The notes: generated by a model not told the origin, from the letters alone. Counted from the stretch's first letter, positions 11,242 through 22,374 are shown. The stretch: DNA of 64,000 nt from Acidobacteriota bacterium (GCA_003224145.1 QHYN01000199.1:1-64000); one strand, 5' to 3'. A program made the numbers and translations.

Positions 11242-12677
11242 GCCAGGCCGCGAACGGCTCTTCCGACCCCATCCAGCAGCTCCGCAAAGAGATGGGTTTT
11301 TGGGACGTCCTACTCTTTAACATTGCTACGGTGCTCGGTCCGCGCTGGATTGCGGCGGCCGCCCATAACGGCACTTCTTCCATCAGCCTGTGGATCATCG
11401 CCGCGTTGTTCTTCTTCGTCCCTTCGGCGCTGGTGATCAACGAGCTCTCATCGCGTTTTCCGCATGAAGGCGGCCTATACGTGTGGTCCAAGGAAGCGTT
11501 CGGGGATTTTCACGGATTTGTCGCTGGCTGGTGCTATTGGATCTATACGGTCTTTTATTTTCCCGGCTTGCTTCTGGCGAGCGCTTCCATGAGCGCTTAC
11601 GTGATTGGCGAGAGCGGTGCCAGGCTGGAGCACGACCGCACATTTCTTTTGCTGGTTTCCCTAGGCCTGCTGCTCGTAGCCGTGGTCCTGAACATCATCG
11701 GGCTCAATATCGGCAAGTGGCTGCAAAATGCCGGGGGTGTTGCCACGTACCTACCTTTGCTCATGCTGGTGGCGGTGGCGGGCTTGCTGTTAGTGCGGCA
11801 CGGCTCCGTGACGCACTTCAGCTTTGGCAACGTGATGCCCGTGTGGAACTGGGACACGGTAAATTTTTGGTCGCAAATTGCTTTTGCGTTCACGGGTCTC
11901 GAGCTGGTTTCCGCGATGAGCGCGGAAGTGCGCGATCCGCAGCGCACCTTGCCGCGGGCGGTGTACGCGGCGGGTGCATTAATCGCCGCGATGTACATCG
12001 TGGGTACGCTGGCGGTGCTGGCGCTTGTGCCCGCTGCCGAGGTGTCAACGACCAGCGGCGTTTTTCACGCGATTACAGTTGGCTCCATCGCTCTGAAGAT
12101 CGGATTCTTCGGGATTCTTGCAGCGTTACTCGTGACCGTAGGGAACGCAGGCGGGGTGGGCAGTACCGTTGCGGGCATCGCGCGCGTTCCTTTTGTCGTG
12201 GGCATCGACCGCTATCTGCCCGCGGCCTTTGGCAAGATTCATCCCCGCTGGAAAACGCCGTACGTCTCGATTCTCGTGCAAGCGATTATTTCCGGCCTGA
12301 TTCTGCTGGTGAGCCAGATTAACGAGACAATGCGCGGTGCTTATCAATTCCTGGTCGACGCGGCCATCATTCTCTATTTCATTCCGTTTCTCTATATGTT
12401 TGCCGCGGCCATCAAACTCGCGAAACGCGCAGACCGGCGTGAAAACGCACATGCGGTTCTTATCCCCGGCGGCATGCCGGGAGTATGGCTTATCTCCACC
12501 CTGGGGTTTGTCATCGTGCTGATTGGGATTGTTGTTTCTCTCGTGCCCCCCGGAGATTCCGCGGACAAATTCGGGTTCGAGATGAAACTGGTGGGTGGAA
12601 CGGTCGTGGCTATCGCGCTCGGTTTGAGTTTGTACTACCGAGGTGCGTGGACAAAAAAATCAGAATCAAGCGCGTGA
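11238..12677 (+). CDS. APC family amino acid permease
   Basis: about 12 TM segments; FSQIAFAFTGLELVSAMSAEVRDPQRTLPRA-type motif; GTG start overlapping upstream stop. Confidence 0.9.
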   Translation: MSQAANGSSDPIQQLRKEMGFWDVLLFNIATVLGPRWIAAAAHNGTSSISLWIIAALFFFVPSALVINELSSRFPHEGGLYVWSKEAFGDFHGFVAGWCYWIYTVFYFPGLLLASASMSAYVIGESGARLEHDRTFLLLVSLGLLLVAVVLNIIGLNIGKWLQNAGGVATYLPLLMLVAVAGLLLVRHGSVTHFSFGNVMPVWNWDTVNFWSQIAFAFTGLELVSAMSAEVRDPQRTLPRAVYAAGALIAAMYIVGTLAVLALVPAAEVSTTSGVFHAITVGSIALKIGFFGILAALLVTVGNAGGVGSTVAGIARVPFVVGIDRYLPAAFGKIHPRWKTPYVSILVQAIISGLILLVSQINETMRGAYQFLVDAAIILYFIPFLYMFAAAIKLAKRADRRENAHAVLIPGGMPGVWLISTLGFVIVLIGIVVSLVPPGDSADKFGFEMKLVGGTVVAIALGLSLYYRGAWTKKSESSA

Positions 12678-12716
12678 CGGCCGCATTCCTGTGAGGCGCA
12701 GGTAACGAGCGCATCA

Positions 12717-13376
12717 CTAAAAGCCTTGTTGGACGAGGCGTTCAATTGTTAGCTCACCGCCTGCCACCGAGGCTTTGCGTTCTTCCAGATAGCGCTCGAC
12801 ATATTTTCCGAGAACGTCGCCTTCGAGGTTGACGGCGTCGCCGGACTTGCGGTCGCGAATGTTGGAGTGTTCGTAGGTATAAGGAATGATGGCGACTTCG
12901 GCGATGTTGTTCTGCCAGCGAGCAACGGTGAGGCTGATGCCGTCAATGGCAAGCGAGCCTTTGGGGACGATATAACGGGCAAACTCTTCCGGCACGCGAA
13001 CGCCATACCACCAGTTTTCACCTTCAGGCGTCAGATGAGTCACGCGCCCGACCGTGTCGACGTGCCCCAGAACAAAGTGGCCGCCAAATTCCTTGCCAGC
13101 AGTGAGCGGCTGCTCGAGATTGACGCGCATGCCAACGCAGAGCTCGCCACCTTTTGCCCCGAAAGAAGTTTTGGAGATGGTTTCACCGGAGAGATCCGCA
13201 GAGAGCCGGGAATTGTGAAGGTCAACAACCGTAAGGCAACAGCCGTTCACAGCGATGCTGTTTGAAACGACGAGTGACGGCGCGACAGAGGGCGCATGGA
13301 TGGTCACGCGGCCGCCGTCGCGCGTGAGCTGGAGGGCTTCAATCTTTCCCTGGTGCTCGATGATGCCGGTAAACAT
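12717..13376 (-). CDS. ribE: riboflavin synthase alpha chain
   Basis: [15 protein letters not shown]...; internal lumazine-binding repeat ([27 protein letters not shown]); N-terminal ORF extension rejected. Confidence 0.95.
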   Translation of the reverse strand: MFTGIIEHQGKIEALQLTRDGGRVTIHAPSVAPSLVVSNSIAVNGCCLTVVDLHNSRLSADLSGETISKTSFGAKGGELCVGMRVNLEQPLTAGKEFGGHFVLGHVDTVGRVTHLTPEGENWWYGVRVPEEFARYIVPKGSLAIDGISLTVARWQNNIAEVAIIPYTYEHSNIRDRKSGDAVNLEGDVLGKYVERYLEERKASVAGGELTIERLVQQGF

Positions 13377-13481
13377 GATGGCTTCGATTACTTCGAATTC
13401 GAGTTTACCGCAATTCACGCCGAGCGCAGAAAGCACTACACTGGTGCCGAAACCCATGCCGAATCCTGGAGGAGTGGCAAC

Positions 13482-14483
13482 ATGAAGGCGTGCTTGCTTC
13501 GCGCTCCCGCCGCGATCGAAACGAAACCGTTGGAATTCACGGAAGTCCCGGTGCCGGAACCGGGAGAAGGGCAAGTACTGGTGCGCGTGCGCGCCTGCGG
13601 CGTGTGCCGCACGGATTTGCACGTGATTGAAGGCGAATTGCCGCCGCGCAAGTCGCCGGTGATTCCCGGGCACCAGGTTGTTGGCACTGTAGAGAAAATC
13701 AGCAGAAGCGCGCAGCGTTTTGCGATCGGTGCTAGGGTAGGGATCGCCTGGCTGCACAAGACGGATGGAACTTGTGAATACTGCCGCGCAGGGGCGGAAA
13801 ATCTTTGCGATAACCTAGCGTTTACAGGGTACACGGTGGACGGCGGCTTTGCCGAGTGCATCATCGCGCCCGAGAATTTCGTCTACGCGATTCCGGAGGG
13901 ATTCCCCGACGAACAAGCTGCGCCGCTCCTATGCGCGGGGATCATCGGGTTTCGATCCTTGCGGCTTTCGGGGATCAAACCGGGCGGAAGGTTGGGATTT
14001 TACGGTTTCGGAGCTGCCGCACACATCGCAATTCAGGTGGCGCGGCACTGGAAGGTTGAAGTGTATGCATCCACGCGCGATGCACGGCATCAGAAGCTGG
14101 CGCTGGAATTGGGCGCCGCGTGGGCGGGCGGGAAGTTCGACGAGCCGCCGAAGAGGCTGGATGCCGCGATTGTGTTCGCGCCAGCTGGAGAAATCGTACC
14201 CGCTGCACTCAAGGCGCTGAAGAAAGGCGGTGTTTTGGTACTTGGCGGCATTCACATGAGCCCGATTCCGTCGTTCGACTACGATCTCCTTTATCAAGAG
14301 CGCATGATCCGAAGCGTGGCCAACAACACACGCCAGGACGGCCAGGATTTTCTTCGCGTCGCGGCGGAGATTCCCATTCGAACGCATGTGCAAGTTTTTT
14401 CGCTGCAGGAAGCTAATCGCGCCTTGAATGCACTCAAGAACGACGCTATCCCCGGGGCAGCGGTTCTCCGCGTCAGCGAGTAA
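13482..14483 (+). CDS. zinc-dependent alcohol dehydrogenase family protein
   Basis: [44 protein letters not shown]-x2-C-x2-C-type structural zinc site region. Confidence 0.92.
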   Translation: MKACLLRAPAAIETKPLEFTEVPVPEPGEGQVLVRVRACGVCRTDLHVIEGELPPRKSPVIPGHQVVGTVEKISRSAQRFAIGARVGIAWLHKTDGTCEYCRAGAENLCDNLAFTGYTVDGGFAECIIAPENFVYAIPEGFPDEQAAPLLCAGIIGFRSLRLSGIKPGGRLGFYGFGAAAHIAIQVARHWKVEVYASTRDARHQKLALELGAAWAGGKFDEPPKRLDAAIVFAPAGEIVPAALKALKKGGVLVLGGIHMSPIPSFDYDLLYQERMIRSVANNTRQDGQDFLRVAAEIPIRTHVQVFSLQEANRALNALKNDAIPGAAVLRVSE

Positions 14484-14640
14484 TGCCAACTTCCTAAAAT
14501 TAGTAGTCGCAAAATAGTTTGCGGCGCAAACCAAAATTCCGGCTCTCAGGATAGGCTAAATTGTTGATTGCAATGGGCATGCACGCGGAAAAGTGGAAAA
14601 AGGGGATGTCTTCACTCCGATATGCCAGGAAGCGTCATCG

Positions 14641-14664
14641 GCCCGGAATTCCGGGCTATTTTTT
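14641..14664 (+). terminator. candidate intrinsic terminator between convergent genes
   Basis: GCCCGG-AATT-CCGGGC followed by TATTTTTT; overlaps first base of the ribD stop codon on the opposite strand. Confidence 0.55.
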
Positions 14665-15789
14665 GTAGACGTCGCGCAGGTAGGCCTCGATCCCAATGTC
14701 AGGGCCGAACTGGTGCGTGCGAACATTTTGCAGTGCAGGCATTTTGAGGTTTGGCGCGATCGCGAAAGGCACGCGATTGTCTCCGGCAATTTTTGGGGCA
14801 TAGAAAAGGAAAAGTTTGTGGACAATGCTCGCCGCGAGCGCGGCGCCGTTGAGCGTCGGACCCGCCTCCAACAAGACGCCGGTGATTTCGCGCCGCCCGA
14901 GCTCCACGAGCACGCTCTTGAGATTGATGTGCTTTCCCATCGTCCCGACAGGCATGAGTTCGACGCCAGCATCTAACAGTTTGCGGGCCCTTTGCGAATT
15001 GAGCTTTGCGGACGTAAACACCAGTAGGTCGTTGTCCGTCGTCTCGACGATGCGCGCTTTGGGTGAGAGGCGCAGTTTCGAATCCAGAACGACGCGGAGA
15101 AGCCGCTTGCGGCGAGCCAGCCCGCTGCGATCGGTCAACAGCGGGTCGTCGGCGAGCACGGTGCCGATTCCGGTCAGCAGCGCGTCGGAGGCATGCCGCA
15201 TCCTTTGAACTTCCGCTCGCGACTCTTCCGAGGTGATCCATTCGGAGGCACTGTGCTTTTGGGATCTCGTAGCGGCCTTCTTTCCCGGATGTGGCAGAGC
15301 AAGCTGGCCATCGAGAGTCAAGGCAGACTTCAGCGTCACAAAGGGCCGCTTGGTTCGGATCCACCAGGCGAAGGCTTCATTGAGCCGCCGCGCTTCGTCC
15401 TCGCAGACACCTGTGAAAACTTCGATTCCCGCCGCGCGCAGGCGCTCAAAACCTCGGCCGGAATTGACCGGATTTGGATCGTCCATGGCCGCGACGACAC
15501 GCTGCATGCCGGCTGCGATGATGGCTTCGGCGCATGGTCCTGTGCGACTGGTGTGATTGCACGGCTCGAGCGTCACGTACAAAGTCGCGCCGCGCGCTTT
15601 TTCGCCCGCCGCCTTCAGTGCCACGATTTCCGCGTGGTCGCGCGATTCGTATTGATGAAAGCCCTCGCCGACAATCTGGCCTTCGCGCACGATAACGCAG
15701 CCTACCGTCGGATTCGGGCTGGCAAGGCCAATGCCTTTGCGGGCAAGCGCCAGCGCATGCTGCATGAAGCGAATGGCGTGTTCGTCCAC
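14656..15789 (-). CDS. ribD: bifunctional diaminohydroxyphosphoribosylaminopyrimidine deaminase / 5-amino-6-(5-phosphoribosylamino)uracil reductase
   Basis: [52 protein letters not shown]; reductase domain follows. Confidence 0.97.
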   Translation of the reverse strand: MDEHAIRFMQHALALARKGIGLASPNPTVGCVIVREGQIVGEGFHQYESRDHAEIVALKAAGEKARGATLYVTLEPCNHTSRTGPCAEAIIAAGMQRVVAAMDDPNPVNSGRGFERLRAAGIEVFTGVCEDEARRLNEAFAWWIRTKRPFVTLKSALTLDGQLALPHPGKKAATRSQKHSASEWITSEESRAEVQRMRHASDALLTGIGTVLADDPLLTDRSGLARRKRLLRVVLDSKLRLSPKARIVETTDNDLLVFTSAKLNSQRARKLLDAGVELMPVGTMGKHINLKSVLVELGRREITGVLLEAGPTLNGAALAASIVHKLFLFYAPKIAGDNRVPFAIAPNLKMPALQNVRTHQFGPDIGIEAYLRDVYKK

Positions 15790-15792
15790 GGC

Positions 15793-16764
15793 TCAGTCGA
15801 AGAGGGAATTGGCGTACGCTTCAGCGTCGAAAGGCACCATGTCGTTGATCTGCTCGCCGGTGCCGACGAAGCGTATGGGCAGGCCCAGCTCGCGCGAGAT
15901 GGCAACGACGATGCCGCCTTTGGCCGTGCCATCGAGTTTGGTAAGAATGATTCCGGTGACGCCCACGGTGGAAGTGAATTCGCGCGCTTGCGCAAGGCCG
16001 TTCTGCCCAGTGGTGGCGTCGAGAACCAGCAGAACATCGTGCGGCGCGCCGGGGATCACTTTGGCGGCAGTGCGCTTCATTTTCTCCAGTTCGGCCATCA
16101 AGTTGGATTTGGTGTGCAGCCGTCCCGCCGTATCCACGATGACCACATCGGCCGAGCGCGACTTGGCTGCCGCCATCGCATCGTAAACAACGGCGGCGGG
16201 ATCGGCGCCGGGCTTTTGCTTAATCACTTCAACGCCGTTGCGCTGCGCCCAGATTTCGAGCTGTTCGACCGCAGCAGCGCGAAATGTGTCCGCTGCGCAA
16301 AGCACCACCCTGCGCTTCTCTTGTCGGAGCCGGTTGGCCAACTTCCCGATGCTAGTCGTCTTGCCCGCACCGTTGACGCCCACAACAAAAATGACACGAG
16401 TACCTGCACCGTTCGTAGATACGGAAGCGCCGCTGGCGGCGGAAACGTCCGGCTTCACAGGAGCATTGAGAATCCGAATGATGTGTGATTTGATCTCGCG
16501 CTTGAGCTGCGTGGCATCGGAGAGCGCGTTGCGATCCATCTTCTCGCGCACCGCATCCAGAATCTCGCGCGTCGGCTTTACACCCAGGTCGGCAGCAAGA
16601 AGCGCGGTTTCCAAATCCTTAAGAATCGAAGGATCGATCTTGCGCTCGCCGAGAAAGATCGTATCGACGGTCTCGGAGAGCGCCGTTTTTGTCTTGCTGA
16701 CAGACTTCTTCAGCTTTTCAAGAAACGTCGGCTCCGGCTCGTTTTTTCCGAATAGGGAAATCAT
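15793..16764 (-). CDS. ftsY: signal recognition particle receptor FtsY
   Basis: [45 protein letters not shown]. Confidence 0.98.
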   Translation of the reverse strand: MISLFGKNEPEPTFLEKLKKSVSKTKTALSETVDTIFLGERKIDPSILKDLETALLAADLGVKPTREILDAVREKMDRNALSDATQLKREIKSHIIRILNAPVKPDVSAASGASVSTNGAGTRVIFVVGVNGAGKTTSIGKLANRLRQEKRRVVLCAADTFRAAAVEQLEIWAQRNGVEVIKQKPGADPAAVVYDAMAAAKSRSADVVIVDTAGRLHTKSNLMAELEKMKRTAAKVIPGAPHDVLLVLDATTGQNGLAQAREFTSTVGVTGIILTKLDGTAKGGIVVAISRELGLPIRFVGTGEQINDMVPFDAEAYANSLFD

Positions 16765-16864
16765 ACGGTCGCGCGCTTCGCTCGTTACCAGCGCAGCCTA
16801 AAATTGTAGCAGATACGGCTTCCGGCGCCGTTCGAGATGGTGGCGGTAGGGAATGAGAAGTGTG

Positions 16865-18682
16865 CTAAACGTGCACTTCGACGGCGCTGAGGCGCAGCTT
16901 GCCGTGCTGCACAGCGGATTCAAGGGCGTTGACGACCGCGGAATCGAATTTTGTGCCGGCCAGCGCGCGGATGCGGTCCATCGCGTAGTCCAGATCCATC
17001 GCCGTTTGGTAGGGGCGGTTTGTGGTCATGGCGTCGAGCGTATCCGCCACACCGATGATGCGCGCCATGAGCGGAATCTGCTGGCCCTGCAAACCGTAAG
17101 GATAGCCGCGGCCGTCCACATGCTCGTGGTGCAATTCGATGCCCGGCAGCATCTCCTTCAGTTGCGAAACCGGGCGCATAATGTTTGCGCCTTTGACCGT
17201 GTGCTGCTTCATCAAACCGAATTCTTCGGGAGTGAGCGCGCCCGGTTTCTTCAGGACGCGATCTTCCACGCCGATTTTTCCCACGTCGTGAAGCAGCGCC
17301 GAAATGCGCAGCTTGTCCAGCTCTTCGCTCGAAAGCCCCAGCTCTTGTCCGATCAGCGTCGAGTACTTGGCCACGCGCCCGGAGTGACCGCGCGTGTACG
17401 GATCCTTTTCGTCGATGGCCGCAGCGAGCATTCGAATCGAGCCGATAAACAGCTCGCGGTTCTCCTCGGCCGCTTCCTTCAGGCGCTCGATGAATTCCTC
17501 AATGTCGCCTGCCATTTTGTTGAAGTTTTCGGCGAGTTCGCTGATTTCCAGCGCGCCGCGCACCTGCGAACGCTGGTGAAATTCGCCGCGGCTGATAGCG
17601 CGCGTGGACGCAGCCAGGCCGCGGATCGGCCCGCTGATGCCCACGGCAAAGAAATATCCGACCACGATGGCAGCCAGCACCACGATGGTCACGAAGGCCA
17701 GCGCCTGCCGGTTCAGCTCCGTGACGCCCGTGTCCCTCTGCGCCGCATCCAGGCTGCGCTGCGCGATGACCGCCCAGTTCAGCTCCGGGAAGGTGCTGTA
17801 CGTGCCGATCATCTCGACTGGATGCTTCTTGCTGGTATCCGAAAAACGCATCGTTTCCGTATTGCGAAGTTCCTGTGGCAGCCCCTTCACCTGTGCAACC
17901 AGCGCATTGTCGCTTGCGTCCGCGCCCGGAACGAAGTTCTTGGTGTCCTGATGCGCCACGATGTGCCCGTTGTGATCCACGATGAAAACCGAGCGGCCGC
18001 GGACGCTGGCATCCTGCAGCCGGTGAAGAATCGGATCCAGCGAAACCACCGCGGCCAGCATTCCCGTGAAATTGTCGTTCACATCCTTCAGCGGGACGGC
18101 CACCACGAACGCCGGCCGGTTATCCGGCACCAGCGCCAGCGGATCGCTGCGGAACTTCACCACTTGCAATTGCTGCGATTGCAGGCAGGTGACAAACGCG
18201 CGCTGCAACGCTTTAGCCACGAACGGATCCTGCTCCGCGCGGAAATTCCCCTGTGACGCGCTCGTGCCCCTTCCGGACTTGCCCACGGCTGTCAGATAGA
18301 GGAACGTGCTGCGGTTACTGTCCACAAAATTTTCCAGCAGGCGCGTAACTTTGGGTTCCGCGGCGGGGTCTTCCACGTTGTCAATGAGACCCATGAGCGT
18401 CAGAATCTGCCGTTCGCTCAAGAGCTGCTGTGTCAGGTTGGATTCGAAAAGCTGAATTTCCTGTGCTAGCGAGCGCGACAGGTCAGTCTGCTGCACGCGC
18501 TCGGTGTCTACGAGCTTTTCCTGGCTGAGCTGAAGGACCAGCCGGTGGTAAAGGCCGAGGGGTAGCACGCTAACCATGAACAGCGCGCCGAGCACAAGCC
18601 AGAGGATGCGCACATGTCCTGCGCGCAAGCGTCCCCAAAGAGCCCAAAGAGATTGAGCGGTGGGTGGCATCCCAATATCCAT
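16865..18682 (-). CDS. Cache/HAMP sensor protein with HD-GYP domain
   Basis: two TM segments, HAMP region, HDVGKIGVEDRVLKKPGALT and HHEHVDGRGYPYGL. Confidence 0.93.
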   Translation of the reverse strand: MDIGMPPTAQSLWALWGRLRAGHVRILWLVLGALFMVSVLPLGLYHRLVLQLSQEKLVDTERVQQTDLSRSLAQEIQLFESNLTQQLLSERQILTLMGLIDNVEDPAAEPKVTRLLENFVDSNRSTFLYLTAVGKSGRGTSASQGNFRAEQDPFVAKALQRAFVTCLQSQQLQVVKFRSDPLALVPDNRPAFVVAVPLKDVNDNFTGMLAAVVSLDPILHRLQDASVRGRSVFIVDHNGHIVAHQDTKNFVPGADASDNALVAQVKGLPQELRNTETMRFSDTSKKHPVEMIGTYSTFPELNWAVIAQRSLDAAQRDTGVTELNRQALAFVTIVVLAAIVVGYFFAVGISGPIRGLAASTRAISRGEFHQRSQVRGALEISELAENFNKMAGDIEEFIERLKEAAEENRELFIGSIRMLAAAIDEKDPYTRGHSGRVAKYSTLIGQELGLSSEELDKLRISALLHDVGKIGVEDRVLKKPGALTPEEFGLMKQHTVKGANIMRPVSQLKEMLPGIELHHEHVDGRGYPYGLQGQQIPLMARIIGVADTLDAMTTNRPYQTAMDLDYAMDRIRALAGTKFDSAVVNALESAVQHGKLRLSAVEVHV

Positions 18683-18757
18683 TTTAGGGGACCCGCTAAA
18701 GGAAAGGCGGCTAACTGCTCCGGAGCGTCTCGCAAGTGCAACTGGGACTTTAGTACC

Positions 18758-18797
18758 AGTGCCGTTCCAATTGCCTCATTTCGGTGGAACGGAGTAG
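18758..18797. repeat. short hairpin repeat related to the inverted repeat at 43531-43640
   Basis: AGTGCCGTTCCAA shared exactly with 43534-43546; local CCGTTCCA/TGGAACGG 8-bp stem (18762-18769, 18785-18792). Confidence 0.5.
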
Positions 18798-18830
18798 CAG
18801 CGCCTGAATGGCGAGCACGGAGACAGCCTT

Positions 18831-19883
18831 TTATTCGCGTTTCAGCGGCCGATCCATGATCTCGCGAATCGCCTCCTTCGGCGCCCTCCCACGGTGCAAA
18901 ATGGCGTCCACCTGCTCGGTGATGGGCATCTCAATCTGGTGTTCTCGCGCCAGCGCCAGCAGCGGTGCGGCCGTCTCCACGCCTTCCGCGACCATGCGCA
19001 TCTGCGCCAGGATCTCCGGCAGTCGGCGGCCTTTGCCGAGCTCGATTCCCACGTGTCGGTTGCGACTGAGCGCGCCCGTGCAGGTCAAAACCAAGTCGCC
19101 CAATCCAGCCAGACCGCTCAGCGTCTCCGCCCGCGCTCCCAGCGCCACCGCGAGCCGGGTCATTTCCGCGAGACCGCGCGTGATCAGAGCGGCCAGCGGG
19201 TTCGAACCGAGCCCCAGCCCCTGGCACGCGCCCGCCGCGATGGCCATCACGTTTTTCATCGCGCCGGCCAGCTCGACTCCCAGAACATCGTCGTTCGTAT
19301 ACATCCGGAATGTCGGCCCGGAGAGTTCTTCCTGCAATTCGTCAGCAAGCAGGGCATAGCGCCGAACTCCCCTAGCCGCAGAAGTATATGGGTGCTCGGA
19401 AGCGATAACCACGGCCGTTGGTTCGCCACGCGCCGCTTCCGCTGCAAAAGAAGGTCCGGAAAGCACCGCGATGCGCTGCGACGGCTCCACCGCGCCCGCT
19501 TGTCCCAAAACTTGAGCAAGGACCTTACTCATCCGCAAATGCGTCGCTGGTTCCAGGCCTTTCGTCGCGCTCACAAAAATCATCTCCGGCGTGAAGCAGG
19601 GAAGAGCTTGCGAATAAATCGCTCGCGCGTGTACCGAGGGAAGCGCGCCGATCACCACCTTTGCGTTCATCAGCGCTTCCGGCATTTCGTGTGTGACGCG
19701 GGTCGCAGCTGGAAGCGAGATACCCGGCAAATACAACTTGTTTTCACGTTGACTTCGCAGTGTCTCTGCGAGTGCCGCATTGTGCACCCAAAGTGAAGTG
19801 TCGTGCGCTTTGCGCACGCGAGACAGCACTACGGACAGCGCCGTTCCCCAGCTCCCCGCTCCAAGAATGGCGATTCGCGTCAT
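18831..19883 (-). CDS. gpsA: NAD(P)-dependent glycerol-3-phosphate dehydrogenase
   Basis: MTRIAILGAGSWGTALSVVLSR; SATKGLEP; LAGLGDLVLTCTGALSRNRHVGIELGKG. Confidence 0.97.
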   Translation of the reverse strand: MTRIAILGAGSWGTALSVVLSRVRKAHDTSLWVHNAALAETLRSQRENKLYLPGISLPAATRVTHEMPEALMNAKVVIGALPSVHARAIYSQALPCFTPEMIFVSATKGLEPATHLRMSKVLAQVLGQAGAVEPSQRIAVLSGPSFAAEAARGEPTAVVIASEHPYTSAARGVRRYALLADELQEELSGPTFRMYTNDDVLGVELAGAMKNVMAIAAGACQGLGLGSNPLAALITRGLAEMTRLAVALGARAETLSGLAGLGDLVLTCTGALSRNRHVGIELGKGRRLPEILAQMRMVAEGVETAAPLLALAREHQIEMPITEQVDAILHRGRAPKEAIREIMDRPLKRE

Positions 19884-20518
19884 TCAGCGTCCTTGTTCTT
19901 GCTGAAGGAGAATTTTGGCTCCACACCTTCGAGCAGCCGCTGAAGATTTCCACGGTGCTTGTAGATAATCAGCAGCGCCGCTGCCATCGCTCCAAACGTG
20001 ATTGCTAGCGGAGGAGCATGATGCCGCGCCCACAAAAAATACATCAGGAGCGGCATGGCAGCGGCCGCGGAAATCGAGCCCAGCGAAACGTAACGCCAAA
20101 CGATCACCACGAGGAGAAATAGAATGACAGCACCGAGAAAAGCCGGCGGGGAAAGCACCAGGAACACTCCCGCAGCCGTCGCCACTCCCTTGCCGCCTTT
20201 GAACTTCAGCCAAACAGGGAAGCAGTGTCCAACGAGCGCGGCGACTGCCGCAATCGTCATCGATGTTGCGCTATCGTTCGAAAGTCGCTCGGCGAGCAGA
20301 ACCGCGGCGGCGCCCTTCGCCACGTCGAAAATCAGCGTGAGGATACCCGCCAGCGGACTGACCACGCGCGCCACGTTTGTTGCTCCAATATTCCCGCTGC
20401 CTTTTTTGCGCACGTCCGTTCCGCCAAATAGTTTTGCGAGGACGAGCCCGAAAGGAATCGATCCTAGAAAATAGGCAACCAATGGCACCAGAAGGAACGA
20501 GAGAGAAAATTGAAACAT
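19880..20518 (-). CDS. plsY: glycerol-3-phosphate acyltransferase
   Basis: YFLGSIPFGLVLAKLFGGTDVRKKGSGNIGATNVAR; GHCFPVWLKFKGGKGVATAAG. Confidence 0.97.
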   Translation of the reverse strand: MFQFSLSFLLVPLVAYFLGSIPFGLVLAKLFGGTDVRKKGSGNIGATNVARVVSPLAGILTLIFDVAKGAAAVLLAERLSNDSATSMTIAAVAALVGHCFPVWLKFKGGKGVATAAGVFLVLSPPAFLGAVILFLLVVIVWRYVSLGSISAAAAMPLLMYFLWARHHAPPLAITFGAMAAALLIIYKHRGNLQRLLEGVEPKFSFSKNKDAE

Positions 20519-20524
20519 AGGATG

Positions 20525-21088
20525 CTACGCCTCAGCCGTCGCGAACGGAAAACTCGCAAGCGTAGTGTACTGCGCCCCGGAGGGATTCAGCTTGCTCTGA
20601 ATGAGGTGGAATTCGTTTGTCCGCAACGAGCCAAAGTCACGCTCCATGTTCGTCGCGATGGCCTTGCGCAGGGCCTCTGACAGCCCCGGGCGTTCGAATC
20701 GCGCTAACGTCAGATGGGCCGAGAAGGGCCGCTGCTCGCGCGGGATTCCCAGCTTGTCCATGGCGCCGTCGATGTCTGTCGCCAAGATTTTCAGATTTGC
20801 CGACGCCTCAATCCCGGCCCAGAAAACACGTGGATGTTTCTCATTGGGGAAAAATCCCAGGCAGCGGAAATTCAGCTTGATAGCCTGCTCACAACGCATT
20901 TCCTTGAGAGCGTTTCGAATCGCCGCGACTTTTGCCTCCTCGACTTCCCCCAGGAATTTCAAGGTGACATGGAGATTTCCGGGCCGCACCCAGCGCGGCT
21001 CTTTCGAAATTCCTCGCAGCGAATCAAGGAACGCCGCGAGATTTTCCCGGACCGCGGAGGGGATTTCCAGCGCAACAAAGAGGCGCAC
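20525..21088 (-). CDS. thpR: RNA 2',3'-cyclic phosphodiesterase
   Basis: MRLFVALEIP; two HxTL motifs (HVTLKFLGEV, HLTLARF). Confidence 0.93.
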   Translation of the reverse strand: MRLFVALEIPSAVRENLAAFLDSLRGISKEPRWVRPGNLHVTLKFLGEVEEAKVAAIRNALKEMRCEQAIKLNFRCLGFFPNEKHPRVFWAGIEASANLKILATDIDGAMDKLGIPREQRPFSAHLTLARFERPGLSEALRKAIATNMERDFGSLRTNEFHLIQSKLNPSGAQYTTLASFPFATAEA

Positions 21089-21091
21089 CGT

Positions 21092-22366
21092 TCAGGCCCT
21101 TTTCACACCGCGCGGCGGCGAATCTCCGCCATTATAGAGAAAATGCAGCCGCACCATATCCAACGCAAGCTGCGAAGCGTGCCAGCGAATCGCCTCCCGG
21201 TCCCCGGGAAAACGCACGCCTCGCTCTTTTACGCCTCCCGCATGAGCCAACGCTACGTGCACGGTGCCCACCGGCTTTTCGTCGCTGCCTCCGCCCGGCC
21301 CAGCTATTCCCGTGATGCCCACGCCGAGCGTGCTGCCCACACTGCGCCGGATGCCTTCGGCCAGCGCCACGGCCACTTCGCTGCTCACTGCGCCTTTCGA
21401 CTGGATCAACTCTGCCGGCACATTCACCCACGCGCTCTTCAACTCATTGCTGTAACAAACGACGCTGCCCAGAAAATACGATGAGCTGCCGGCAATACTG
21501 GTCAACCGTTGTGCCAGCAAGCCGCCGGTGCAACTTTCCGCGGCGGAGATAGTCGCCTTGTTCATTGTCAGCAATCGCGCGATCACTTCCTCCATCGAAG
21601 AACCATCCTTGGAAAAAATCCGGTCGGTCAGTGCCAACTCAAAACCCTGCACGATTTCATCGAGCGTTTTTTGCGCATACGCGATGTCCTCGGTCCAGAT
21701 CCGCAAATGGATTTGAATTTCCCCGGGAGCCGCAAGAATCGTTGTCTTCACGTCGGAGTAGCGTGTGTAAATCGGCCTGATGCGCTGTTCCACTGCCGAT
21801 TCTCCCATGCCCGCAACGCGCAGCTCCCGGTGAAACATGCGAACGCCCGAGCGCCGCCTCTCCAGCCGCGGCAGCACTTGCTCCTCGTACATGGGCTTCA
21901 ATTCGCGCGGCGGCCCGGGCAGTAGCGCAATCAATCGCCCTTTGTCCTCCAGCCACAATCCCGGAGCGGACCCCCGCGGATTCTCCAGCACTTCCGCACC
22001 TTCCGGCACCATTGCCTGGCGGACATTCACCGACGGCATCTCCCGTCCCAATTGCCGGAAGCGCCCTTCGATGTAGCGAAGAATAGCGTCATTCAGGATC
22101 AGCTTGCGGCCCAGCAGTTCGGCAAGCGTCTCGCGCGTCAAATCGTCTTCCGTGGGCCCGAGTCCCCCGCTCGCGATAATCAGCGGCACGCGGTTCAGCG
22201 CGTCGCGAAACGCCTCCGCCAGCAATTCCCGATGGTCGCCCACAATCGTCTTGCGAACGACTTCAATTCCGAGCTTGTTCAATTCTTCGGTGAGAAAGAG
22301 CGAGTTCGTATCCATGCGGTCCGGAGTCAGCAGCTCCGAACCCACCGCGATAATCTCTGCTTTCAT
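21092..22366 (-). CDS. cinA: CinA family protein / nicotinamide-nucleotide amidohydrolase
   Basis: MKAEIIAVGSELLTPDRMDTNSLFLTEELNKLGIEV; SGGLGPTEDDLT; AESCTGGLLAQRLT. Confidence 0.97.
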   Translation of the reverse strand: MKAEIIAVGSELLTPDRMDTNSLFLTEELNKLGIEVVRKTIVGDHRELLAEAFRDALNRVPLIIASGGLGPTEDDLTRETLAELLGRKLILNDAILRYIEGRFRQLGREMPSVNVRQAMVPEGAEVLENPRGSAPGLWLEDKGRLIALLPGPPRELKPMYEEQVLPRLERRRSGVRMFHRELRVAGMGESAVEQRIRPIYTRYSDVKTTILAAPGEIQIHLRIWTEDIAYAQKTLDEIVQGFELALTDRIFSKDGSSMEEVIARLLTMNKATISAAESCTGGLLAQRLTSIAGSSSYFLGSVVCYSNELKSAWVNVPAELIQSKGAVSSEVAVALAEGIRRSVGSTLGVGITGIAGPGGGSDEKPVGTVHVALAHAGGVKERGVRFPGDREAIRWHASQLALDMVRLHFLYNGGDSPPRGVKRA

Positions 22367-22374
22367 TAGATTGA

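Noticed and set aside
15193-16488. 431-aa plus-strand ORF opposite ribD/ftsY
   Set aside because: Antisense to two clear genes; no family resemblance.
16853-18256. 467-aa plus-strand ORF opposite the HD-GYP protein
   Set aside because: H/R-rich antisense translation; real gene on the other strand has full domain structure.
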